The notes beneath the pieces are model-generated. The model did no database searches and was not told the DNA's origin. It saw nothing but the letters and a program-made list of their open reading frames with translations. Below are positions 34,100 through 42,258 of a DNA stretch of 56,724 nt, one piece after another (the stretch's first letter is position 1; each line of letters begins with the position of its first letter). Made by a program: the position numbers and the translations under genes. The DNA comes from an uncultured Clostridia bacterium (GTDB lineage Bacteria; Bacillota; Clostridia; UBA1381), in contig CALXRY010000228.1 of assembly GCA_944390955.1 (NCBI GenBank), forward strand, positions 1-56,724, read 5' to 3'.

Positions 34100-36913
34100 T
34101 TACTCAATAGGTTCCGTAAAGTCCGGAAGCATTGCGCCCCTGACATACTCATTTTCCGGTACAGGAAGCTTTTCATCCATTTCCGGACCTATATAGAAGC
34201 TTGTCTGCGTGCACTGGTTATATGCCGTATTCTGGAATGCAACGCTCAAGCGGTAAACGTAATCGTGCATAAAAGTATAGAATTTATGATTTGTGAGATC
34301 TGTTGTTGTATATATCCTGAGCTCCGTATCGTCTGCATTTCTCCATACTGCCTCCTCACGCCAGTCGCCGATGATATCGGCCTGAATACAGGGAGTGCCC
34401 TTTTTCCAGTTATTTGACAGTGTTCCCGCGGGATCAAGTATCGTAACAAGCTTATTGTTCTCGTAATCCCATTTATATATTTTAGGATAACCTACGCCCT
34501 TTTCGTCGTCAAATTCATGGTCAAGCAGCTCTCTTATGAGGTCGCCGTCCCACCAAATAGCAAAATCTATCGATTCGGGGCCCTTTTCGTTTATGAGCTC
34601 GCCCTCCATCGTATAGATGCCGTCATCCATTGCCCAGCACTGATTGCCGACATATCTCGGGTCGATCTTAGCGCAAAGACCTCTTGTCGTGTCTCTGCCG
34701 GTATACTTGCCCCACTTTATCTCGCCGGTAGCGGGGTCTCTTACCTCGAAGCCGTACTCAACGCTCTCATGCTCATGTATCTGGAAGAAATCGAGATTCG
34801 GCGTTTTCGGCGTGAAATTTCCGAGGTTCATGCAGTCGCCGTGCTCAAGACCGGTGGAATATATACCCTTTCCGTCATGGTCTACAGCCATCGCACCATA
34901 TACTATTTCGTCAAGTCCGTCGCCGTCGATATCGCCGACGCCGAGGTTGTGGTTGCCCTGATTCGTGTATTCTATGTTCTGATGCTTATTGGCAAGGAAC
35001 TTCCAACGCTTTATAAGCTTATTGTCTATCATATCATACGCCACAAGAGCCGTCGGGCAGCCGTGGTCGTAATAGCCCCTGCACATAACAACGCTCGGGT
35101 TCTGTCCGTCAAGATACGCCACGCACGCAAGGAAACGGTCAACTCTGTTTCCCCAGCCGTCGCCCCATTCGCGCACGTCTCCGCGAGGCGGATCGTAATC
35201 TACAGTATCGATCACCGCGCCCGTAGCACCATCAAATACTGTCAAAAACTCGGGTCCTTCAAGTATAAATCCGTCCTTGTTGCGGTAATCGGCATTCGGA
35301 TCGCCTATCACGTTCCCTGCTCCGTCCACGGTGCCGTCAGCAGTCTTGCAGATGAGCTCCGCTTTTCCGTCGTTGTTGAAGTCATAGACCATGAACTGCG
35401 TATAATGCGAGCCTGCGCGGATATTCACGCCGAGGTCTATCCTCCAAAGCTTCGTTCCGTCAAGCTTATACGCATCGAGCAGAACGTTTCCCGTATAGCC
35501 CTTATGCGAGTTATCCTTGCCGTTTGCGTCCCATCTCAGGATTATCTCATATTCGCCGTCGCCGTCAAGGTCGCCGACAGAAGCGTCGTTTGCCGTATAC
35601 GAATACGTCTTTCCGTCGGGAAGTGTAATGTCCGCGGGCTTGTCGAGCGGCAGCGAGATATACGGAGCATCTACGACCTTCGCCGTGCTGCCCTTCTTTT
35701 CCGCCTTGCCGTTGAGCACTGCCTTGACAGTATAAACATCATCTGCCGTTCCGTCCTTATCAAGGTAATTAGTCGAATCGGTTATCGGCTCCTCTGTTAT
35801 AAGGTCGTCGTTTCTGTAAACGATAAAATCTATTCCCGCCGCATATTCGTAGGCGTTAAGTCTCCAGCTGAGGAATACTCCGTCGACCGTCTTCATCGCG
35901 ACGAGCCCTCTTCCGAGAGTCTCCATTCTGCGCTTCTTAGGCTCTGCCTCCATATCTATAGTGACCTCCGAACGTGGAGTCTTTCCGCTCGTTGTCACTG
36001 CCTCTACCGCATATATATAGGGAACATTCGTTACTACCTTATCTATATAATGAGTATCTGTGGTTTTTGCGATATATTTGTATATCCCATACGGAGCCTT
36101 CTGATATATGTTATACCACACAGCCTCCTCGTTTCCGTTCCATACGAGCGCGACAGAATTTGGCGTTTCTTTTGCGTCAAGGTTCTCTATGCGCCAGTCT
36201 ACGTCCTTTCCGTCTACTATCTCGGCACGGATCGTTTTTTTATCGTCAGTCTCGAATTTATGAGCGTACAGCCCGCATACCGTATACTCGTAGCTTCGGC
36301 AAAGCTCAACGTCCGTATCTATAAATTCCTCTGTTATCACATCCGATATTATGTCAACTTCGTTATTCCTGAGATTTTTTCTTGCGACTCTGTAGCCCAT
36401 AATACCGTCAAGCTTATCCCATGTCAGTCTTACTGAGGCCTTGTCCCGCTTTGCTGTGATTTTGACATTCACATCGGGCATTGCGATATCGCGTTTTTCG
36501 GCGATATCTATTGCGTTTACGGTAGGATGCTTTCCGTTATTCACATCGAATGTCATATAGCCGTCCGTGACTTCTACATCCGCGATTTTTTCAGCAACGC
36601 AGCCGTCCTTTACCCATGCGCCGATTTTTACGCCGTTTACCGTCATAGAGGTAACAACGTCGCCCTCATCGACATAGTCGCCCATGGCCACACGCACCTT
36701 ATATGTTCCGTTATCGAGCTTTACCTTAAACGAATTTTCTCCCATATACAGAAAATCACGGTACAGTTCCTTATCTCCCATTTCACGAGCCTCGCCGTCC
36801 GTTTTATTTGCCAGACCATAGCCAAGCTCCTCGCTGTAAAGCGTATCTACATTCACCTTGACATACCCGTCCGCCGCGGACTTAATGCCGAAATCAAAGC
36901 TTGCTTCTTTCAT
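34100..36913 (-). CDS. Rhamnogalacturonan lyase, PL11-type, with N-terminal accessory domains
   Basis: Cleaves the rhamnose-galacturonate backbone of pectin (rhamnogalacturonan I) by beta-elimination. 937 residues from ATG 36913 (behind GGGAGGG). Domains: a galactose-binding-like module (about 1-135, FDFGIKSAADGYVKVN, then LYSEELGYGL), two fibronectin-III-like modules (about 145-230 and 240-335), and a PL11 catalytic eight-bladed propeller (about 340-937) with RGLVAMKTVDGVFLSWR, calcium-type DLDGDGEYE, DFNNDGKAE and DIDGDGLDE, and MCRGYYDHGCPTALVAYD. No signal peptide or membrane segment is visible at either possible start, so it looks cytoplasmic, like the exo-acting YesX of Bacillus subtilis and unlike secreted YesW. 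The N-terminal binding modules are odd for a cytoplasmic enzyme. Confidence 0.9.
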   Translation of the reverse strand: MKEASFDFGIKSAADGYVKVNVDTLYSEELGYGLANKTDGEAREMGDKELYRDFLYMGENSFKVKLDNGTYKVRVAMGDYVDEGDVVTSMTVNGVKIGAWVKDGCVAEKIADVEVTDGYMTFDVNNGKHPTVNAIDIAEKRDIAMPDVNVKITAKRDKASVRLTWDKLDGIMGYRVARKNLRNNEVDIISDVITEEFIDTDVELCRSYEYTVCGLYAHKFETDDKKTIRAEIVDGKDVDWRIENLDAKETPNSVALVWNGNEEAVWYNIYQKAPYGIYKYIAKTTDTHYIDKVVTNVPYIYAVEAVTTSGKTPRSEVTIDMEAEPKKRRMETLGRGLVAMKTVDGVFLSWRLNAYEYAAGIDFIVYRNDDLITEEPITDSTNYLDKDGTADDVYTVKAVLNGKAEKKGSTAKVVDAPYISLPLDKPADITLPDGKTYSYTANDASVGDLDGDGEYEIILRWDANGKDNSHKGYTGNVLLDAYKLDGTKLWRIDLGVNIRAGSHYTQFMVYDFNNDGKAELICKTADGTVDGAGNVIGDPNADYRNKDGFILEGPEFLTVFDGATGAVIDTVDYDPPRGDVREWGDGWGNRVDRFLACVAYLDGQNPSVVMCRGYYDHGCPTALVAYDMIDNKLIKRWKFLANKHQNIEYTNQGNHNLGVGDIDGDGLDEIVYGAMAVDHDGKGIYSTGLEHGDCMNLGNFTPKTPNLDFFQIHEHESVEYGFEVRDPATGEIKWGKYTGRDTTRGLCAKIDPRYVGNQCWAMDDGIYTMEGELINEKGPESIDFAIWWDGDLIRELLDHEFDDEKGVGYPKIYKWDYENNKLVTILDPAGTLSNNWKKGTPCIQADIIGDWREEAVWRNADDTELRIYTTTDLTNHKFYTFMHDYVYRLSVAFQNTAYNQCTQTSFYIGPEMDEKLPVPENEYVRGAMLPDFTEPIE

Positions 36914-37026
36914 TAAGATTCCCTCCCTCTTATATGCCCCGGATAAGTTTTTCATGTCAAACCCGTCCGAGCGTCATACTGTATAAACACATTGGAGCAG
37001 TCCTACCCCAACGGCAATATATTCTT

Positions 37027-37055
37027 ATTATACACTATTTCCCTCAATAATTAAA
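37027..37055 (-). promoter_or_regulatory. Promoter of the rhamnogalacturonan lyase gene
   Basis: TTTAAT (37055-37050), 17-base spacer, TATAAT (37032-37027) on the minus strand. The -35 is weak, consistent with a gene that needs an activator. Confidence 0.55.
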
Positions 37056-37172
37056 GTACTTTTTTATGAATTTTTAAATTTTTTATCCGCCTTTTGCAAG
37101 TGAGCCGCTTCGGCGGTCTGCTTTGCAACAATATGTCCAATGAAATAACTGAAAAAACAGCATTTTTATGGC

Positions 37173-37201
37173 TTTACAGTGTTTTTCATATATGGTATAC
37201 T
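37173..37201 (+). promoter_or_regulatory. sigma-A promoter of the RCC1-SLH gene
   Basis: TTTACA (37173-37178), 17-base spacer, TATACT (37196-37201), about 40 bases ahead of the start. Confidence 0.75.
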
Positions 37202-37241
37202 GTAAGTATGGATATTTAATGATTATTGGGGGAAAACAATT

Positions 37242-38945
37242 TTGAAAAAGAAAATCGTATGTATATTATCGGCATTGTTTATAAGCATACCGGCAGCTTC
37301 GGCGCTTGCAGCGGCCGAAATTGAGGTGCACAGCACAACGATAAGCGCCGGAGGCTACCATTGCATGGCCGTGACCGAGGACGGCAGCCTTTATACCTGG
37401 GGCAATAACCGCCAGGGGCAGCTCGGCGTCGGCACCACTGAGGATGCGTATACTCCCCAGAAGATCATGGACAATGTGATCTCTGTTCACGCGGCTAATA
37501 ATAACAGCATGGCGATAACTGCCGACGGAAGCCTTTATATATGGGGTGAAAATTATTCCGGCTGCATCAGCGATACTGCGCCGGAGCTTATCACATCACC
37601 CCTGAAAGTAATGGATAATGTCGTTTCGGCAGGAATAGGCAACAGTCATGTCGCGGTACTGACAGCCGACGGCAGTCTCTATACATGGGGCAGCAACCTC
37701 TGCGGACAGCTCGGCAATGGTACCACCGAGGATGCGTATACACCGCAGAAGATCATGGACAATATTGTTTCCGTAGGAGCAGGCTTCTCCCACACCATGG
37801 CAACAACAGCCGGCGGCGATATGTACATATGGGGCAGCAATTCTTTCGGGCAGCTCGGCAACGGCTCGTATGATTATGATCTTTATTCTAATCAACCGAC
37901 TCCCATAAAGCTGATGGATAATATCGACTCTGTATGCGCAAACGGCGATACAAGCATGGCAGTGACAAAAGGCGGCGAGCTTTATGCTTGGGGATATAAT
38001 GAGTTCGGTAAGCTTGGTGCCGGTACATTTAAATATATTGTAGGCAGCCCTCAGAAAGTAATGGACGATGTCGTCTCCGTATCTACCGGCAATACAACGA
38101 CGATGATAATCACAAAAGACGAAAGTCTTTATGCCTGCGGCTATAATTATTGCGGCCAAATAGGAGACGGCACAACTGCCAGTGTCTATACTCCGAAAAA
38201 AATAATGGATGATGTTGCCGCCGCATGCGGAGGCTGGACACAAAGCATGGCTTTAACAGCCGACGGCAGTCTTTATACCTGGGGCGGCAACGGCTATGGT
38301 GAGATGGGTATAGGAACACACAGTCATGAAGATAAATACACCGCTCCGCAAAAACTCATGGACAATATCATGCTGCCGAAAATAATAAAAATAGGGCCCT
38401 CGGAATGGGCCGAAGACGGTATAGATTCAGCAGGTGAGCTTGGGCTTATTCCCAGTGAACTTGACGGCGCATGGTTAACGCCCGTCACGCGGCTTGACTT
38501 TTGCAGACTCATATACAGCCTATGTAATAATCTTAATAGATCCGAACTCGGCGATGCTTCCACCGCAACATTCAATGACACGGACGCACTGACCGAAAGC
38601 GACAAGGAGCTTATAGCCTGCGCCGCAGGTCTCGATATCGTCAACGGCTATGAGGACGGTTCTTTCAGACCGAATAATCTTATCAGCAGAGAAGAAGCGG
38701 CTGTCATGCTGGCACGGACAGCACGCCGCATCGATACAGATGAAGCTGAAATCACTCCTCATATCTTTGCCGACCATAATGAAATATCGGATTGGGCAAA
38801 GGAAGATACGGCTTTCGTCTCTTCTTTGGATATAATGAACGGGATATTAGCTGATGACGGCTCCTTGAAATTCGATCCGCATGGCTCCTACACAAGAGAG
38901 CAAGCAGTGCTGACATTTTTAAGGCTTTACAATACAGTATCATAA
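37242..38945 (+). CDS. Secreted RCC1-repeat protein with SLH domains
   Basis: A 567-residue surface protein. It has a signal peptide (about 1-24, KKKIVCILSALFISIPAASALA), then about seven RCC1-type repeats (30-385), each reading close to AVTADGSLYTWGxNxxGQLGxGT followed by a PQKIMDNVVSV strand, which should fold as a beta-propeller. The C-terminal 180 residues hold three S-layer homology modules (about 395-440, 450-505 with GYEDGSFRPNNLISREEAAVML, 510-565) that bind wall polysaccharide. The start is TTG at 37242 behind GGGGG. RCC1 propellers in bacteria are common in clostridial surface proteins but ligands are unknown. It is a single-gene unit with its own promoter and terminator. Confidence 0.88.
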   Translation: MKKKIVCILSALFISIPAASALAAAEIEVHSTTISAGGYHCMAVTEDGSLYTWGNNRQGQLGVGTTEDAYTPQKIMDNVISVHAANNNSMAITADGSLYIWGENYSGCISDTAPELITSPLKVMDNVVSAGIGNSHVAVLTADGSLYTWGSNLCGQLGNGTTEDAYTPQKIMDNIVSVGAGFSHTMATTAGGDMYIWGSNSFGQLGNGSYDYDLYSNQPTPIKLMDNIDSVCANGDTSMAVTKGGELYAWGYNEFGKLGAGTFKYIVGSPQKVMDDVVSVSTGNTTTMIITKDESLYACGYNYCGQIGDGTTASVYTPKKIMDDVAAACGGWTQSMALTADGSLYTWGGNGYGEMGIGTHSHEDKYTAPQKLMDNIMLPKIIKIGPSEWAEDGIDSAGELGLIPSELDGAWLTPVTRLDFCRLIYSLCNNLNRSELGDASTATFNDTDALTESDKELIACAAGLDIVNGYEDGSFRPNNLISREEAAVMLARTARRIDTDEAEITPHIFADHNEISDWAKEDTAFVSSLDIMNGILADDGSLKFDPHGSYTREQAVLTFLRLYNTVS

Positions 38946-38950
38946 ACTAT

Positions 38951-38981
38951 AAAAAGCGTGCCGAATAATGGCACGCTTTTT
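38951..38981. terminator. Bidirectional terminator
   Basis: AAAAAGCGTGCC and GGCACGCTTTTT form a perfect 12-bp stem with a 7-base loop; T tracts on both strands. It serves the RCC1-SLH gene (plus) and the convergent coiled-coil gene (minus). Confidence 0.9.
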
Positions 38982-38990
38982 ATATATCCG

Positions 38991-39605
38991 TCAATTTACC
39001 GGTGTTATCGTCACATCACCCTCGGTGATGAGCTTTGTTTCGGCTTCAATGTTCAGAGTATATGAATTGCCGTCGAGGCTTCCCAAATTCTGCGAATCGG
39101 ATACTCTGTTTGAAGCATTTATAACGACCCTGAACGATCCCGTACCTGTAAGCCTGTACCTGCCGGCTGTTATATCCGCCGGACATTGATACGTTCCCGC
39201 TTCAAGAGCCCTCGACTCGCCGGAGGCTTCGTTTGATACTGCGCCCATGGCCGACGCATATGCAGACAGGCTGTCTATTTCCGCCTGTGCAGCCTGAATA
39301 TCGCTGTCAAGCTGCTGATTTTGCTGCTCGTAATCTGTTATTTGATCATAATACGACTTTAGCTCCTCACTTTCGTCCTCATTATCGGAAAGCGCAGAGG
39401 TACTCTCGTCTATAGAATCCATGTACTGTGTTTTCTGACGCTCGAGCGCTCTGTTGTCGTCAAGGATATCGTCCGTTTCCGCATCGAGGGTATCCGCTGC
39501 ATATTTGTAAACACCGCTTTCGGCTCCCTGTGAATAAACAAAATACCCACCAGCAAGACACACTACTACAAGCATCGATACAAACCATATTTTATTAGCT
39601 TCCAT
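38991..39605 (-). CDS. Membrane-anchored coiled-coil protein, unknown (paralogue 1)
   Basis: 204 residues. One N-terminal membrane helix (about 6-25, IWFVSMLVVVCLAGGYFVY) puts the rest outside. Residues about 35-120 are a charged coiled coil (DDNRALERQKTQYMDSIDE, DQITDYEQQNQQLDSDI). The last 75 residues form a small beta-rich module beginning LEAGTYQCPADITAGRYRL and TGTGSFRVVIN. The same order of parts, with the matching phrase GVYSVGKNIPAGTYEVSGVG, is found in the gene 23 bases upstream. The module resembles short domains with xGxDIPAGxY found in many Gram-positive surface proteins of unknown role. I recognise no enzyme motif. Confidence 0.7.
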   Translation of the reverse strand: MEANKIWFVSMLVVVCLAGGYFVYSQGAESGVYKYAADTLDAETDDILDDNRALERQKTQYMDSIDESTSALSDNEDESEELKSYYDQITDYEQQNQQLDSDIQAAQAEIDSLSAYASAMGAVSNEASGESRALEAGTYQCPADITAGRYRLTGTGSFRVVINASNRVSDSQNLGSLDGNSYTLNIEAETKLITEGDVTITPVN

Positions 39606-39628
39606 TTTCCTGACACCTCCACATTATA

Positions 39629-40498
39629 TCATTCCGCATTCTCCGCCGCCGCGGAAAGCACGAAATCAGTTGTGCGGTTTATCTTCACGGTATAGCCGTC
39701 TCTTAGCTCCACGCTACTTGGAGAATCCGGAGAAAGCTGCATGTTTATCCTTGTTTCGCCGGCAGCCGTAGCCGCAATTATGCTCCCCACACCAGAGACC
39801 TCATACGTCCCTGCAGGAATGTTTTTTCCGACACTGTATACTCCAGGCGTAAGAGTTACCGAATATGTGTCCTGCTGCGCCCTGAGTGCGCTCAGTTCCT
39901 GATTAAGATTGTACAGCTCGTCGTTCTTCGACTGGAAATCGGCTTTTGCCTCCTCAAGCCGTGTTTCAAGCGTCTGCTTCATATCCTCATAATCGCCTAG
40001 CGCACCGGTAAGCTCCTGCGCCTCAAGAGACTGCCGCGTAAGCACCTTTATTTCCTCGGTAAGCTGTTCATTTTCGGCAATTGCAGCGGCATAGCCGCTG
40101 TCAGACGTGCGCATACTGTCAAGCGCGATCGCTACCTCCTCGTCACTTGCCGAGCCGTTTGTGCCCACATAAAACGCAGTACACAAAAACGCCGCCGCGA
40201 CAAAAACACAGGCCGAGTAGAACAACAGATCATTCTTATGCTGAGCCGGGAACTCGTAAATTTCTTCTATAAGGCTGTCATCTATATTAAAATCAAATTT
40301 CAGCAGTCCACGCTCCTGTTCAGGCTCCTCTTTCCGATTGTCATCGGGCTGCTTTTCCGGTTCCTCCTTATGTTTTTCCTCAAGCTCCTTATAATACTCC
40401 GCAGCCTCTTCTATCGCTGCAGCCTCATCGATCTCGAATATTTCCTCAGGCTCGTATATATCCGTCCCAAAATCCGTATTCTTTTCATCGTTAGCCAT
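39629..40498 (-). CDS. Membrane-anchored coiled-coil protein, unknown (paralogue 2)
   Basis: 289 residues. An acidic, disordered-looking cytoplasmic N-terminus (about 1-90, rich in Glu, Lys and Pro) is followed by one membrane helix (about 92-112, LLFYSACVFVAAAFLCTAFYV), a coiled coil (about 140-215, NEQLTEEIKVLTRQSLEAQ, ETRLEEAKADFQSKNDEL) and a C-terminal beta module (about 220-285, GVYSVGKNIPAGTYEVSGVG). Same plan as the gene downstream, apart from the longer cytoplasmic part. The two genes are 23 bases apart and probably form an operon. It lies 47 bases after ispE but on the same strand, so it could be read with the ispE-tlyA-dxs group. Function unknown. Confidence 0.7.
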   Translation of the reverse strand: MANDEKNTDFGTDIYEPEEIFEIDEAAAIEEAAEYYKELEEKHKEEPEKQPDDNRKEEPEQERGLLKFDFNIDDSLIEEIYEFPAQHKNDLLFYSACVFVAAAFLCTAFYVGTNGSASDEEVAIALDSMRTSDSGYAAAIAENEQLTEEIKVLTRQSLEAQELTGALGDYEDMKQTLETRLEEAKADFQSKNDELYNLNQELSALRAQQDTYSVTLTPGVYSVGKNIPAGTYEVSGVGSIIAATAAGETRINMQLSPDSPSSVELRDGYTVKINRTTDFVLSAAAENAE

Positions 40499-40545
40499 GT
40501 GACCACACTCCTGACCAAACAGCCGCGTACAGATACAGCGGCCGA

Positions 40546-41427
40546 TTAATTATATGTCCTTGCGATAAAGGTATCCTTAAACTGATACGAAAAGCTTTCG
40601 GCCGATTTATACGCCTTAGCATAATCATCGAATATCCCGAACACAGTCGGTCCCGAGCCGCTCATAAGAGCGCCGAGAGCACCGTCCTTGAGCATTTTCG
40701 TTTTTATTCCGCCTATTATCGGGTACATCTTTTCCGTTACGCTCTCCATTACGTTGCAGAGATTTCCTGCGATCGCACGAATATCGTTTTTCCTTATCGC
40801 ATCGATCATTGCACCGGTATCGGGGCGGCGCGTTATTTCAGCGCTGTCTATCTCTCTATAGACGTCCGCGGTCGAAACGCTGAGAAACGGCTTTACAAGC
40901 AGTATCAGCATAGGCTCCGGAGATGGCAGCGGAGTAAGCAGCTCACCTATGCCTTTCGACAGTTGCGTCCCGCCCATAATGCAATAAGGCACGTCCGCGC
41001 CGAGTCTCGCTCCCATGCGGCATAGCCCCTCAGCCGACAATCCCGCATTGAACAGCATATTCATCGCCGCCAGCACCGCAGCTCCGTTTCCGCTGCCTCC
41101 GGCCAGTCCTGCCGCGACCGGTATATTCTTATGTATCATTATCTTAACGCCGCCGCATATTCCCGTTTCTTCAAAGAACAGCTTTGCAGCCTTATATGCT
41201 ATATTCCTGTCGTTTGAGGGGAGGTATCTTAAATTGGTGGAAAGAGATATCCCATATTTTGTCCTGTCCACAAGCACAAGATCAAACAGATTGAGCGTCT
41301 GCATTATCATCTCTACATCATGATAGCCGTCGCTGCGCTTACCGAGCACGTCGAGAGTCATATTTATTTTTGCATATGAACGCGCTATCGCACGGCCGCC
41401 TGTGATTATTATATCATCACTTATCAT
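40546..41427 (-). CDS. ispE: 4-diphosphocytidyl-2-C-methyl-D-erythritol kinase
   Basis: Fourth-stage kinase of the MEP isoprenoid pathway. The 293-residue GHMP kinase has SYAKINMTLDVLGKRSDGYH (about 17-36), the ATP loop PVAAGLAGGSGNGAAVLAA (about 98-116) and a C-terminal MSGSGPTVFGIFDD. The N-terminus (MISDDIIITGGRAIAR) is about 12 residues longer than usual, but GGAGG ahead of ATG 41427 supports it. It shares strand and short gaps with tlyA and dxs; dxs supplies the first step of the same pathway. Confidence 0.95.
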   Translation of the reverse strand: MISDDIIITGGRAIARSYAKINMTLDVLGKRSDGYHDVEMIMQTLNLFDLVLVDRTKYGISLSTNLRYLPSNDRNIAYKAAKLFFEETGICGGVKIMIHKNIPVAAGLAGGSGNGAAVLAAMNMLFNAGLSAEGLCRMGARLGADVPYCIMGGTQLSKGIGELLTPLPSPEPMLILLVKPFLSVSTADVYREIDSAEITRRPDTGAMIDAIRKNDIRAIAGNLCNVMESVTEKMYPIIGGIKTKMLKDGALGALMSGSGPTVFGIFDDYAKAYKSAESFSYQFKDTFIARTYN

Positions 41428-41451
41428 TTCCGATACGTCCTCCTCCTCTGA

Positions 41452-42258
41452 TTATTTTGACAGCATCTCGTGAGACTTGTCAACAACCTTTTTTATATAT
41501 CCGTCATCAAAGCTGCTTCCGGCTCCGTCCTTTTTTAAGTACGCAAGATACTCTATATTCCCTTCCGGGCCCTTGACTGGCGAAAATGACAGCCCGAGCA
41601 CGCTGAAATTTATGCTCACCGCAAAATTAAGAACCTCCTCGACAACCGAATAATGGACATTTATATCCTTCACCACACCCTTTTTCCCTACCTGCTCGCG
41701 TCCCGCCTCAAACTGCGGCTTTATCAGGGCCACTACCTCGCCGCCGTTTTTAAGCAGCTCATACGCCACCGGCAGCACGAGCCTCAGAGATATGAAAGAA
41801 ACATCTATAGATGCAAAATCAAGCTCACAGTCTATGTCGTCTCTCGTGACGTAGCGGATATTTGTGCGTTCCATGTTGACGACTCTTTCATCACCGCGAA
41901 GCTTCCATGCAAACTGACCGTAGCCAACGTCTACAGCAAAGACTCTTGCCGCCCCGTTCTGGAGCATACAGTCCGTAAAGCCGCCCGTGGACGCTCCTAT
42001 ATCCATCGCAGTCTTCCCTTCGAGCGTTATCGGAAATTCTTTCATCGCCTTTTCAAGCTTGAGCCCGCCCCTCGAAACGTATTTCAGCTTTTCGCCGCGT
42101 ATTTCGGGAACAACGCTTTCATCGACCATCATGCCCGCCTTGTCGCATTTCTGATTGTCCACAAAGACCTGTCCCGCCATTATGAGCGCCTTTGCGCGCT
42201 CGCGGCTTTCGGTCATTCCCTTATTTGTCAGAAGAACATCTAACCGTATTTTTGACAT
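41452..42258 (-). CDS. tlyA: TlyA-type 16S/23S rRNA 2'-O-methyltransferase
   Basis: 268 residues. N-terminal S4 RNA-binding domain (about 4-62, IRLDVLLTNKGMTESRERAK, AGMMVDES) and FtsJ-like methyltransferase (about 65-250) with DIGASTGGFTDCMLQNGAA and VFAVDVGYGQFAWKLR. TlyA methylates ribose of 16S C1409 and 23S C1920 in mycobacteria; some Firmicutes homologues (YqxC) only act on one site. The start overlaps the end of dxs by 38 bases, the common dxs-tlyA (yqxC) pairing of Firmicutes. Confidence 0.94.
   Translation of the reverse strand: MSKIRLDVLLTNKGMTESRERAKALIMAGQVFVDNQKCDKAGMMVDESVVPEIRGEKLKYVSRGGLKLEKAMKEFPITLEGKTAMDIGASTGGFTDCMLQNGAARVFAVDVGYGQFAWKLRGDERVVNMERTNIRYVTRDDIDCELDFASIDVSFISLRLVLPVAYELLKNGGEVVALIKPQFEAGREQVGKKGVVKDINVHYSVVEEVLNFAVSINFSVLGLSFSPVKGPEGNIEYLAYLKKDGAGSSFDDGYIKKVVDKSHEMLSK

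Larger units (their letters stand above)
36914..37241. other. Divergent promoter region, lyase / RCC1-SLH gene
   Basis: 328 bases without a gene. It holds a promoter in each direction (37027-37055 minus, 37173-37201 plus) and, between them, a nested hairpin (37094-37128: TTGCAA arms around CCGC-TTCG-GCGG). The lyase leader would be about 105 bases. Confidence 0.65.

Noticed and set aside
34517-36436. A 639-codon plus-strand open frame opposite the rhamnogalacturonan lyase
   Set aside because: It is antisense to a gene with clear family motifs, has no recognisable domain and is explained by codon bias of the lyase gene.
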